From Thiotrichales bacterium (GTDB lineage Bacteria > Pseudomonadota > Gammaproteobacteria > UWMA-0217), in contig JANTGD010000115.1 of NCBI GenBank assembly GCA_024763135.1, forward strand, positions 1-9,521: a DNA stretch of 9,521 bases. Reading direction: 5' to 3'. The notes beneath the pieces are model-generated. The model was not told where the DNA came from and made no database searches. It saw only the letters and a list, made by a program, of their open reading frames with translations. This document shows positions 1 through 6,978 of the stretch, in pieces (within the stretch, counting starts at the first letter, position 1; each line of letters opens with the position of its first letter). A program made the position numbers and the translations under genes.

Positions 1-26
1 TGATTGAATGCATTCCCTCATCCTGT

Positions 27-47
27 CCTTCTCCCCGAGGGAGAAGG
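27..47. repeat. Short GC-rich hairpin repeat
   Basis: A perfect 9-bp inverted repeat (CCTTCTCCC at 27-35, GGGAGAAGG at 39-47) encloses a 3-base loop. It lies within a CCCTCATCCTGTCCTTCTCC-type context that resembles a hairpin repeat I associate with intergenic regions of many proteobacteria (recognition from memory). No T-run follows on either strand, so a classical intrinsic terminator is unlikely. It lies about 215 bases beyond the mutM stop codon. A 10-bp palindrome (GAATGCATTC) sits just to the left at 6-15. Nothing else recognisable is present between 48 and 262. Confidence 0.5.
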
Positions 48-262
48 GGCGCTCTAATTCAGTGCGTAATGATATTTAAACTCCGAAACTTGAGTTACTA
101 AGACAATTCATGGTAGCCCGCAGGGAATGTCTCAGATATTACGGTTGGGTGTTGCGTTTCTTGGCAAGGACCCTGAGCCGTGACATCTGGGGTGCTCTGT
201 CTGCAGCTTACTTAATCAAGGCCACACTGGTGGTGTGTTGGTCCTCAGGCGCCGGTGAATTT

Positions 263-1096
263 TCAGTAACGTTGACATTTGGGGCAATAAAAAGTGGAGC
301 GCTGACCAATGACCTGCTGACGGATGGGGGTCCCGCAGTGATGACAGGGTTCTCCCGTCCGCCCATAGGTGTTGAGAAAGAGCTTGAAATACCCGGGTTC
401 ACCATCTTCTCTGACGAAATCACGCAGAGTGGTTCCTCCTTGGGAGATCGCCTCAGACAAGACTTGTTTGATCGCGGCCACAAGCCTCTCCAGGCGTTGC
501 ATAGAGAGATTGCCAGCAGCGCGTTTCGGATTGATACCTGCTAAAAACAGCGCTTCATTTGCATAGATATTACCCACGCCCACAACTACCCGGCTGTTCA
601 TAATATGTTGTTTGATGGCAACTTTTCGGTGTTGACAGCTACGTTGCAACGAGATGGCATTGAATGCCTCGCTCAAGGGTTCCGGGCCCAGATTTTTGAG
701 TAGAGGGTGTTGTAGTGCATCCCCTTTTTTCCATAGCACTGCGCCGAAGCGGCGCGGATCGTGCAGTCTTAGGTCGGTCCCGTTGGTAAAGCGCAGTACA
801 AAATGATCGTGTTTGCGAAAGGGAAGTTCGCGTTCGGTCATTCTCAGGCTGCCCGACATCCCGAGATGAACAATCAGGTGACCTAAGTCTGAACTCTCCG
901 CAGTGCAGCGAAACAGGAGATATTTGGCGCGTCGCTCTAAGGCCACAATCGTCGCGCCGTGTAGACGGCCAGGCAAGGTGGGCGGAATGGGCCACCGCAG
1001 TTTGGCGTGATTGACGATCGCGCGCTCGATCTGCGCACCTTGTACATAAGGTGCCACCCCGCGTCGGGTGGTCTCCACCTCAGGCAGTTCAGGCAT
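263..1096 (-). CDS. mutM: Formamidopyrimidine-DNA glycosylase (MutM/Fpg)
   Basis: Cytoplasmic bifunctional base-excision-repair enzyme that removes 8-oxoguanine and formamidopyrimidines and cleaves the abasic site by beta/delta elimination. The 277-residue product has the usual family length. Visible features: N-terminal MPELPEVE with the catalytic Pro2 and Glu3; the conserved Lys58 in RRAKYLLF; the LGMSGSLR and HDPRRFG segments that carry the lesion-wedge residues; the helix-two-turn-helix region VGVGNIYANEALF; and a C-terminal zinc finger with Cys251, Cys254, Cys271 and Cys274 (C-X2-C-X16-C-X2-C) containing the lesion-recognition loop. The frame is open further upstream, but MPELPEVE must be the N-terminus because Pro2 is the nucleophile. 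A GGGAG ribosome site lies 5 bases before this ATG, inside the upstream gene. It overlaps the gldG-like stop by 8 bases and is the last gene of the operon. Confidence 0.97.
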   Translation of the reverse strand: MPELPEVETTRRGVAPYVQGAQIERAIVNHAKLRWPIPPTLPGRLHGATIVALERRAKYLLFRCTAESSDLGHLIVHLGMSGSLRMTERELPFRKHDHFVLRFTNGTDLRLHDPRRFGAVLWKKGDALQHPLLKNLGPEPLSEAFNAISLQRSCQHRKVAIKQHIMNSRVVVGVGNIYANEALFLAGINPKRAAGNLSMQRLERLVAAIKQVLSEAISQGGTTLRDFVREDGEPGYFKLFLNTYGRTGEPCHHCGTPIRQQVIGQRSTFYCPKCQRY

Positions 1097-2426
1097 GTCG
1101 TCTCCCGCGTATCCAAAGCCAAATGCCGACGCTAGCGAGCAATGTCGGTATACCCAACAGTAACACTGCTGCCCGCCATTGCAGCGTGGCCATTGTGATT
1201 GTTGAGCCAAGATCCACTTGTGCCGCTACGAGAGGGTGCGGTTCATTCACCTCGGTGAGCCAGGCCAACACGCTGAGCACAAAGGCGGCGTTGCGCGCTT
1301 TTGCAAGATAATCATTGTCGAGAAAATCACTGTCTCCAATAATGACCGCGCGGGCTGCTGGGTGAGTTTCTTTGGCTGTCAATGCAGTGGCGAGGGTTAA
1401 CGGGCCCGCCTGCTCCTCAGGAGGATGGTCAAAGCGAACATGGGCCTGCAGATCATCGGTTTCGTTCCAGCTGTCCGACGGAGAAAAAAACAAAGGTGCG
1501 CTGGCCCACGCGGGGTTATCCATTGTTTGCAGGGCCGCAGCCAGCGGCAACAACAGGCGTCCATTTAAGTTCGCGGTGATCGGGTGTTGGGCCAAGTCAG
1601 TGATCGCGAGCACAGCTGGATGGCGGATGCCAAGCATCTGTTGCAGGCGCTTATTGGCGCTGACCACAATGCCCGGGAGGAAGTGGATTCCCAGCGTGCG
1701 TGCAAGCGGTTGCAGGGCGTTGAGCACCACAGGTTCCTGCAGCCAGAGAAGTCGTCCGCCCTGGTTCAGATAGCGTTGCAGCTCGGCGACTTCGGTGGGG
1801 CGCAAATCTTCGGTAGGACCCGCTAACACCAGTACGGCGGTATTGTCGGGAATCGCGGGCAAACGCAATAGGTCGAGCGCTTGTACTTGATAGCCATTTT
1901 TTTTCAGCAGGCTCAAGAGCAACGAGTAGCCATTGTTGCTGCGATCAAACAGCGATTTTTCCCCATGCCCTTCAAGAAACACGATCCACTGTTCAGAGGT
2001 GTGGATGAGTTTTTGTAAGGCAGCTACAAACGCACGTCGCTCGAGTTGATAGAGCCGTATTTCGCGTCCTTGATACTGCAGAACGATGCGCCCACGTTGA
2101 TCGAGTTGTAATTGTTCCGTCTGTTGTTCAAGCGTATCCATTTTTAAGGTGAGCAAGGGTTGCGCTTGTAAATAGGGCGTTAAAAAATGCGTGATTCTGC
2201 GCTTTAATTCAGGTTTGTTCTTGACAATCGCCTCGATGGTCACGGGTGTCTGAAATGCCTGGAGAATATTAAGCTCGCCGGCAGATAAGCTGTTCTGATG
2301 ATTTTGCGTAAGATCGATGCTTACCCGGTAATGTTGGCTGAGAACCGCCAGTAAACCGGCCAGCACGATGAGTGTGCTGCTGCCGAGCCACGACCAGCGA
2401 CGCCTGATGAAAGTGGCGCGTGTCAT
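1089..2426 (-). CDS. GldG-like ABC transporter auxiliary protein
   Basis: Product of 445 residues with one N-terminal membrane anchor (about 13-30), a large extracytoplasmic part, and a C-terminal membrane segment (about 418-439) followed by a basic tail (RGRRHA). This architecture matches GldG / ABC_transp_aux proteins, auxiliary subunits of GldA-GldF ABC complexes. Typical family stretches are LEGHGEKS (151-158), QGGRLLWL (222-229) and GDSDFLDN (364-371). The family is named from Flavobacterium gliding motility; homologues in proteobacteria have no settled substrate. The ATG overlaps the permease stop by four bases (ATGA), with no strong ribosome site, so translation is probably coupled. 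The assignment rests on motif and topology recognition plus the ATPase and permease genes directly upstream. Confidence 0.88.
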   Translation of the reverse strand: MTRATFIRRRWSWLGSSTLIVLAGLLAVLSQHYRVSIDLTQNHQNSLSAGELNILQAFQTPVTIEAIVKNKPELKRRITHFLTPYLQAQPLLTLKMDTLEQQTEQLQLDQRGRIVLQYQGREIRLYQLERRAFVAALQKLIHTSEQWIVFLEGHGEKSLFDRSNNGYSLLLSLLKKNGYQVQALDLLRLPAIPDNTAVLVLAGPTEDLRPTEVAELQRYLNQGGRLLWLQEPVVLNALQPLARTLGIHFLPGIVVSANKRLQQMLGIRHPAVLAITDLAQHPITANLNGRLLLPLAAALQTMDNPAWASAPLFFSPSDSWNETDDLQAHVRFDHPPEEQAGPLTLATALTAKETHPAARAVIIGDSDFLDNDYLAKARNAAFVLSVLAWLTEVNEPHPLVAAQVDLGSTITMATLQWRAAVLLLGIPTLLASVGIWLWIRGRRHA

Positions 2427-3199
2427 TGCGGCGTCTCTTTGTCTTGCTTGAGGCGACGCCAGGCCAGCAGGAAAAACAAAGCGATGCTCAAAAGAAAGTA
2501 CCCCAGATCCCGGGTATCGAGCAGACCTTCCAGCCAGGGTTTAAAGTGGTTGAAGGGCGTCAGATAGTAAAACAGTTCGCTGCTAAACCCGGGTAGATTG
2601 GCTGCCAGGTACAGCAAGACCGAAAGCAACAATCCAGCATAGGCCAGTAGCGCCCCCTGCAGGGGCTGGCGGCTCAGGGTTGCGCACCACAGCCCTGCCG
2701 CGAGAAAAGTCTCGCCCAGCAGAAAAGTCCCCAATACGGCACTGAACAACTGCCCCAGATCAAGCTTGACCTCAGGCAGCAAGGAGAGCGGCATGAGGGT
2801 AAAACCCGCCAATAGCAGGAATAATGCAAGGCTGGCAGCGACAAATTTGACCGTGAGAATTTGCAGACTTGATAAAGGCGCGAGGCGTAGCAAGGCCCAG
2901 GTTTTATGCTGATAGTCCTCACCAATCCAGCGCATACTCCAGGCCGGAATGAAGACCACGAGCAAGACACCTGTCCACCAATAAAAAGGCACGATAACAG
3001 CATCGGTCATCCCAACAGGGTGTGAGCTGACCAAATTTCGCGGTTGAAGCTGGGTGACAAAGGCATCGACAAACAGAAAAAATAAGAATGCCTCGACAAA
3101 ATAGAGCGTTGCCATAAGCAACCACGTGGTTGGGCTCATCCACCAGCGGCGTAATTCCTGCCAAACCAAATTAGCCACCTGAGTGTGTCTCCACGGCAT
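2423..3199 (-). CDS. ABC-2 type permease, GldF-like
   Basis: Integral membrane subunit of an ABC transporter, 258 residues. About six hydrophobic segments are visible (near 25-46, 68-88, 114-141, 150-174, 182-202 and 231-248). The cytoplasmic loop EDYQHKTWALLRLAPLSS (94-111), between segments 2 and 3, corresponds to the coupling region in GldF/ABC-2 permeases, where an 'E-x-x-x-x-T-x-x-L-L-x-x-P' pattern is usual. The start codon lies inside the ATPase gene (29-base overlap) and has AGGA 9 bases upstream; the stop overlaps the GldG-like start by 4 bases. It presumably pairs with the adjacent ATPase and GldG-like protein. The transported substrate cannot be inferred. Confidence 0.9.
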   Translation of the reverse strand: MPWRHTQVANLVWQELRRWWMSPTTWLLMATLYFVEAFLFFLFVDAFVTQLQPRNLVSSHPVGMTDAVIVPFYWWTGVLLVVFIPAWSMRWIGEDYQHKTWALLRLAPLSSLQILTVKFVAASLALFLLLAGFTLMPLSLLPEVKLDLGQLFSAVLGTFLLGETFLAAGLWCATLSRQPLQGALLAYAGLLLSVLLYLAANLPGFSSELFYYLTPFNHFKPWLEGLLDTRDLGYFLLSIALFFLLAWRRLKQDKETPQ

Positions 3200-3908
3200 C
3201 CCGGTAAATCCTATTCAGAAATATAGTTTCCAGCGGAGCATCGAGATCTCCCATCGCGGCTGCATAGCATTGTCGACCCTGATGCAAAATCAGCACGCGG
3301 GAGCACAGTTGCTCGATTTCATTGAGCTGATGCGTTGATAGTAGTACCGCGCAGCCTTGCGCATGCTGCTGAACCAGTTCCCTGAATGCAATGATCTGTC
3401 CCGGGTCCAGACCATCAGTGGGTTCGTCCAGGAGTAACACTCTGGGGCGTTGCACTAGCGTCTGGGCGAGTCCGACGCGCTGTCGTTCTCCTTTGGAGAG
3501 GTGATCGGTCCTGCGCTGCAGCAATGCAGTAAGTTGTAAGGACTCCACAAGTTCTTGGATGCGCGATGTGGCCTGTGCCTGAGGCAATCGATAGAGTTGC
3601 GAGACAAATTGTAGTTGCTGCTGCACGCTGTATTGAGGATAGAGGCCCGGATGCTCAGGAAGATAGCCGATATCAGGATGGCCTCGGTCGCGGGGCAGGG
3701 GCTGGCCGTCGAGGTAAACTGCCCCTGTGCTGGGTGCCAGTAAGCCTGCCAGGAGCTTCAGAGCAGTTGTTTTGCCTGCGCCATTGGGGCCCAACAAACC
3801 GACAACTTCACCCTCGAACAGCGATAAGGAAAGGTTTTCGATGGCGAGTTGTCCTTGAAAACTGCGGGAGAGATTACGGGCTTCCAGCACCGGAATTAGA
3901 TCAGTCAT
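3171..3908 (-). CDS. ABC transporter ATP-binding protein, GldA-like
   Basis: Nucleotide-binding subunit of 245 residues, full length for one ABC domain. Walker A is GPNGAGKTT (40-48, Lys46); the Q-loop region reads GYLPEHPGLY (81-90), with Glu where many ABC proteins have Gln, as I recall for the GldA-type branch; the signature is LSKGERQRVG (137-146); Walker B is VLLLDEPTDGLD (157-168, catalytic Glu162); the H-loop is His193 in LLSTHQ. The ATG is fixed by an in-frame stop four codons upstream. No good Shine-Dalgarno sequence precedes it (the preceding bases are TAAGATGCCTCC). First gene of the operon, transcribed away from metY. It powers the GldF/GldG-like membrane partners encoded downstream. 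Confidence 0.95.
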   Translation of the reverse strand: MTDLIPVLEARNLSRSFQGQLAIENLSLSLFEGEVVGLLGPNGAGKTTALKLLAGLLAPSTGAVYLDGQPLPRDRGHPDIGYLPEHPGLYPQYSVQQQLQFVSQLYRLPQAQATSRIQELVESLQLTALLQRRTDHLSKGERQRVGLAQTLVQRPRVLLLDEPTDGLDPGQIIAFRELVQQHAQGCAVLLSTHQLNEIEQLCSRVLILHQGRQCYAAAMGDLDAPLETIFLNRIYRDAVETHSGG

Positions 3909-3946
3909 GGAGGCATCTTAGCAGGGTAAACGCCAAGCTATGAAGT

Positions 3947-3974
3947 TTGACTTTGCGCGGTGAGGTCACAGAAT
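3947..3974 (+). promoter_or_regulatory. Candidate sigma70-type promoter for metY
   Basis: TTGACT at 3947-3952 matches the -35 consensus at 5 of 6 positions. It is followed after 16 bases by CAGAAT at 3969-3974, which matches the -10 consensus at 4 of 6. Transcription would start near 3981, leaving a leader of about 100 bases before metY. I see no recognisable SAM riboswitch in that leader. The call is based only on consensus matching. Confidence 0.35.
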
Positions 3975-4082
3975 AAAAAGTGTTTGTTACTACAAATACA
4001 ATCCATGAGAACCGCCGTCCTGTTCCGCTCGCGGCAGTCCTCATTCGGCCCAGCCAGCAATAAGTCTCTTGGAGCGTTGCCA

Positions 4083-5360
4083 ATGAAAATAGAAACCATT
4101 GCAATCCATGGCGGTTATACGCCCGATCCCACCACCAAAGCGGTCGCCGTCCCCATCTATCAAACAACATCCTATGCTTTCGACGACACACAGCACGGCG
4201 CGGATCTGTTTGATCTTAAAGTGCCGGGGAATATTTACACGCGCATTATGAATCCCACGACCGACGTGCTGGAGAAACGTGTGACCGCCATGGAGGGAGG
4301 CGTGGGTGCGCTGGCACTATCGGCTGGTATGGCTGCGATCACGGACGCGATTTTGACGATTGCGCGCAGCGGCGACAACATTGTCACGACCACACAGCTG
4401 TATGGCGGAACCTATAATCTATTCGCCCACACGCTGCCTCAAATTGGTATTGAGGCACGCTTTGTCGATGCCCAGGATATCGATGGCATGGCTGCCCGAA
4501 TTGATGAACACACGCGAGCCGTGTTTTGTGAATCCATCGGTAATCCAGCGGGGAATGTGGTGGATTTCGGCAGAATCGCCGATATGGCGCACGCACACGG
4601 CGTCCCGCTGATAGTCGATAATACCGTGCCCACGCCGTATCTCTGTCGGCCCGCAGAGCATGGCGCCGATATCATTGTGCATTCTTTGACCAAATACATG
4701 GGCGGGCATGGGACATCGATTGGAGGCATTATTGTCGACAGCGGACGCTTTCCCTGGGCCGAACACCCCAAGCGTTTTCCCGCGCTGAATGAACCGGATG
4801 TCTCCTATCACGGTGTTGTGTATACCGAAGCCATGGGCGAAGCGGCCTTCATCGCCAGAACGCGTGTCGTCCCTTTGCGGAACATGGGGGCTGCGCTGTC
4901 TCCTTTTAATGCATTTCAAATCATGCAGGGGATCGAGACGTTGCCAGTGAGAATGGATCGCCATTGCGAAAATGCGTTGGCAGTGGCCGAACATCTGCGC
5001 GCGCATCCAGGGGTAGCATGGGTGAACTATGCGGGCCTTGAGGACCACCCTGACAAGGCGCTCGTGGATCGTTACATGCAAGGTAAGGCATCTTCTATTT
5101 TGACCTTTGGCATCAAGGGTGGCCGCGCGGCGGGCGCGAGATTTATCGACGCCCTGCAACTTATAGTCCGCCTGGTCAATATCGGCGACGCGAAGTCCCT
5201 GGCCTGTCATCCCGCGACCACTACACACCGACAACTGTCGGCTGAAGAACTGCAATTGGCGGGTGTGAGTGAAGATCTGGTACGCCTATCTATCGGCATC
5301 GAGCATATCGACGACATTCTGGCAGATATTGATCAGGCGCTGCAGGCCGCTGGCCAGTGA
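4083..5360 (+). CDS. metY: O-acetylhomoserine sulfhydrylase (MetY)
   Basis: Cytoplasmic PLP enzyme of the Cys/Met metabolism (cystathionine gamma-synthase-like) fold, converting O-acetyl-L-homoserine plus sulfide to homocysteine (direct sulfhydrylation route to methionine). The 425 residues fit the family. Visible residues: YTRIMNPT (52-59, the phosphate-binding Tyr and Arg contributed by the partner subunit), SAGMAAI (80-86), Tyr107, Asp179 in IVDNTVPTPYL, the PLP lysine Lys204 in HSLTKYMGGHGTSIGG, and Arg402 in RLSIGIE for the substrate carboxylate. The frame is open back to a GTG at 3960, but MKIETIAIHGGYTPDPTT is the expected N-terminus and GGAG (4071-4074) lies 8 bases before the ATG. 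No metX or other sulfur gene is adjacent. The 160-bp repeat begins 21 bases after the stop. Confidence 0.96.
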   Translation: MKIETIAIHGGYTPDPTTKAVAVPIYQTTSYAFDDTQHGADLFDLKVPGNIYTRIMNPTTDVLEKRVTAMEGGVGALALSAGMAAITDAILTIARSGDNIVTTTQLYGGTYNLFAHTLPQIGIEARFVDAQDIDGMAARIDEHTRAVFCESIGNPAGNVVDFGRIADMAHAHGVPLIVDNTVPTPYLCRPAEHGADIIVHSLTKYMGGHGTSIGGIIVDSGRFPWAEHPKRFPALNEPDVSYHGVVYTEAMGEAAFIARTRVVPLRNMGAALSPFNAFQIMQGIETLPVRMDRHCENALAVAEHLRAHPGVAWVNYAGLEDHPDKALVDRYMQGKASSILTFGIKGGRAAGARFIDALQLIVRLVNIGDAKSLACHPATTTHRQLSAEELQLAGVSEDLVRLSIGIEHIDDILADIDQALQAAGQ

Positions 5361-5381
5361 GTAACGATTCAGCATGCTTAA

Positions 5382-5541
5382 AGAAGCTCCGATCAATTCA
5401 TAACACGGTATCTTGCGGCGCAAAATAGTCCACTTCTGCGTTGCGGATCTTCGTATTAGCCAGCTATTACCTGCGATCCGCGCCTTGAACTGGACGATTT
5501 TTCACCACAATCTGCTCGCGCCAAAATTAATCAGAGCTTCC
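5382..5541. repeat. 160-bp palindromic MITE-like element, copy 1
   Basis: Aligned by eye without gaps to the copy at 9223-9382, it has the same length (160 bp) and orientation, with 145 of 160 identical positions. Its ends are inverted repeats (14 of the outer 18 positions pair), and the two halves remain related inward to the centre, so a single strand could fold into one long imperfect hairpin. TTAA stands directly outside both ends (5378-5381 and 5542-5545), consistent with a 4-bp target duplication. No ORF or transposase is inside, so it would have to be mobilised in trans. TIRs beginning GGAAG together with TTAA-like duplications recall IS5-group elements, but that family link is a guess. 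It may fold in the metY transcript's 3' end. Confidence 0.85.
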
Positions 5542-5557
5542 TTAACAGCCTGTTAAG
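5541..5557. repeat. 17-base near-perfect palindrome at element border
   Basis: CTTAACAG (5541-5548) and CTGTTAAG (5550-5557) are perfect complements around one central C. It overlaps the last base of the 160-bp element and the TTAA flank. A related sequence, with only the inner AACAG/CTGTT arms pairing, follows the second element copy at 9385-9395. It could be part of a preferred insertion site or a relic of a second repeat. No T-run follows, so it is not a convincing terminator. Confidence 0.4.
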
Positions 5558-5694
5558 ATGATTACTCAGATTGAAGATAGCTTCGCGTGTGGTGGGGAAG
5601 TCTGCACAAGTCTGAAGCTGGGCAAGCAAAAAGCGCAGAAATCAAAGAATAGGGAGTGTGCAGACTGTTGGCAGGTTCTCTAAAGAGGACGCAG

Positions 5695-5703
5695 TGTTAG
5701 AAT
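5695..5703 (+). promoter_or_regulatory. Candidate extended -10 promoter
   Basis: TGT followed directly by TAGAAT (5 of 6 to TATAAT) forms an extended -10 motif 41 bases before the start codon of the small secreted protein gene. There is no good -35 box at 16-18 bases upstream. The rest of 5558-5694 shows no gene, only a 9-bp inverted repeat (5600-5608 with 5657-5665) of unknown meaning. Confidence 0.3.
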
Positions 5704-5744
5704 GGCTTGTTGCATGGCCAAATTATTAAGTAGGAGAATAATCA

Positions 5745-6164
5745 ATGAGAAATCGAGGACGAGTCGGGGTTGCGCTGCTGCTGACATTTGCGTTCACAAG
5801 CGCGTACGCTTATCAGCCGAAGGTTGAAATTGTGGAGACCTTTGAAAACAGTCGAGTCGTTGCGTTTGTTGACCCAGCCGATCTCGAAAATTACCCAGCT
5901 TGGTCACCCGAACAAGATGCGCAACCTCCGGTCTCCATTCGCGAGGCAATTGGCCGGTTCCAACAGCGATCGACCAAAAACAAAACCAATCCGGGCAATA
6001 TAAAGGAGATTGAGCTGAAGGAACTTCCAGGGTATCAACACCATTGGCACTACCTCATAAAAACAAAATCAATGCGAGACGGAAAACTTAAGAGCCATGT
6101 CTATGTTATTTTGATGAGCGGCAAAGTGATACCTGCGATGGTAGAGCCAGAGTCGTATAAATAA
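5745..6164 (+). CDS. Small secreted protein of unknown function
   Basis: I do not recognise a family. The 139-residue product has a clear Sec signal peptide: basic MRNRGR, hydrophobic VGVALLLTFAFTSA, and an AYA cleavage site giving a mature protein from Tyr23, probably periplasmic as there is no lipobox cysteine. The mature part has a short PPVSIREAIGRFQQ helix (61-74), then alternating strands: IKEIELKEL (86-94), HHWHYLIKTKS (99-109) and HVYVILMSGKVIP (118-130). A helix followed by a meander ending in a 'V-x-V-x-x-x-G-x-V' strand vaguely recalls PepSY-like small domains; this is only a guess. AGGAG at 5732-5736 is 8 bases from the ATG. It stands alone, converging on the TrkA-like gene. Confidence 0.85.
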   Translation: MRNRGRVGVALLLTFAFTSAYAYQPKVEIVETFENSRVVAFVDPADLENYPAWSPEQDAQPPVSIREAIGRFQQRSTKNKTNPGNIKEIELKELPGYQHHWHYLIKTKSMRDGKLKSHVYVILMSGKVIPAMVEPESYK

Positions 6165-6259
6165 CGCAAAGCGGATGCTTGATAGGGCTCCCTGTTCAAG
6201 AGACTCAGTCAGCTTTTCGAAACGTTGTCTTAGTAGAGTCATGCATCCTGGATAGTTCG

Positions 6260-6309
6260 GCCATTCAAGCCGTCGCGGGCTCCATTTCGCCCCGAAATGC
6301 TTGAATGGC
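6260..6309. repeat. Nested inverted repeat at the 3' end of the TrkA-like gene
   Basis: An 11-bp perfect inverted repeat (GCCATTCAAGC at 6260-6270, GCTTGAATGGC at 6299-6309) encloses a second 7-bp perfect one (CATTTCG at 6283-6289, CGAAATG at 6293-6299, loop CCC). On the minus-strand transcript these would stack into one stem with a one-sided bulge (6271-6282) spanning the last codons and the TGA stop. There is no U-run after it, so it may be a 3'-end stabilising structure or attenuator rather than a standard terminator. Confidence 0.5.
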
Positions 6310-6978
6310 TGCGATGGGGCCAGCCAAAACCAGAATATCTCCTGCATCGAAGCGGTGGTTGACGCCGCGACTCAGGTAAACAAGATCGTCCCCGAGTTCT
6401 TTATCGATGATCGCAATTAAGATCACGCCTTTTTTTCGAAAATTAATTTCGTTGGCAAATCGACCTTCAAGCGGGGAGTGTGGTTGGATTGGTAGTTCCG
6501 CGATTCTTAGATCGTTTTTCCCGAAAACAATGGTATTGAGCGCTTCGCTAACGGCGGGTTTGGTGAGATTGGTAACAATATGTTGTGCCGATGCGTCATA
6601 CACGTCGATAATGACATTGGCACCGGCATAGAGCATTTTTCGACTGTTTTCTTCGGAGTTGCTGATGGCAACAATATTGGCGTCGTGATAGACCTCGCGC
6701 AAAGAGAGAATAAGAAAGAGATTGTTCGCCGTGTCGTCCATGGTGCAATACAACATATGCTGCGCCGGATCAATACCGAGCGCTCGCAGTGAGTCGCTGT
6801 CTTTTGGATTAAAACTCTTAAGGTCCTCAATGCCTGCTTCCACTGCAGCGGTATAATTTTTTTGGCGGAGTGTAGCTACGGTGACCAGATAGCCGGCCTC
6901 GCTCAAATGCTGGTAAAAGTGGCGTCCATACTTGCCAAAGCCAAACAGATAGACCCTCGGTTTGTCTGCGCGGGTCAT
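6265..6978 (-). CDS. Stand-alone RCK (TrkA-N/TrkA-C) protein
   Basis: Soluble 237-residue protein with an RCK_N Rossmann fold (about 8-130) and an RCK_C domain (about 150-228), and no membrane segment. The dinucleotide-binding loop is LFGFGKYGRH with Gly13, Gly15 and Gly18. The usual acidic residue at the end of the second strand, which holds the NAD ribose, is not seen: the strand reads VTVATLRQKN (32-41), with Arg38 near that position. Ligand choice may therefore differ from TrkA. Such proteins regulate K+ channels or Trk/Ktr transporters by ring assembly. The ATGA overlap with the channel gene, plus AAGG 7 bases ahead, suggests matched synthesis with the channel, its likely partner. About half the length of classical TrkA, which has two such modules. 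Confidence 0.92.
   Translation of the reverse strand: MTRADKPRVYLFGFGKYGRHFYQHLSEAGYLVTVATLRQKNYTAAVEAGIEDLKSFNPKDSDSLRALGIDPAQHMLYCTMDDTANNLFLILSLREVYHDANIVAISNSEENSRKMLYAGANVIIDVYDASAQHIVTNLTKPAVSEALNTIVFGKNDLRIAELPIQPHSPLEGRFANEINFRKKGVILIAIIDKELGDDLVYLSRGVNHRFDAGDILVLAGPIAAIQAFRGEMEPATA

Noticed and set aside
205..250. Intrinsic terminator downstream of mutM
   Set aside because: Only a 5-bp CACAC/GTGTG stem is found and no T-run follows on the transcribed strand.
110..544. Plus-strand 144-codon ORF overlapping mutM
   Set aside because: Most of it is antisense to mutM, no ribosome site or recognisable motif, no signal peptide or domain; a shadow ORF.
1097..1210. N-terminal extension of mutM to 1210
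   Set aside because: MutM needs Pro2 exposed as nucleophile; the extension is antisense-free readthrough of the overlapping gldG-like gene in another frame.
3960..4082. GTG at 3960 (or ATG at 4005) as the start of metY
   Set aside because: The extra 41 residues do not resemble the family N-terminus, while MKIETIAIHGGY at 4083 does and has GGAG 8 bases upstream.
3981..4082. SAM or other riboswitch in the metY leader
   Set aside because: The leader is only about 100 bases and I see no conserved riboswitch core or terminator/antiterminator pair.
4419..5255. Minus-strand 278-codon ORF inside metY
   Set aside because: Entirely antisense to a strongly supported metY; composition is low-sense (Cys, His, Arg rich) and no family is recognised.
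5546..5694. Degenerate copy of the second MITE-like element after copy 1 of the 160-bp repeat
   Set aside because: CTGTT, CTCAG and AAAAAGCGCAG occur in the same order as at 9391-9448, but spacing differs by about 30 bases and nothing else aligns, so I do not call it.
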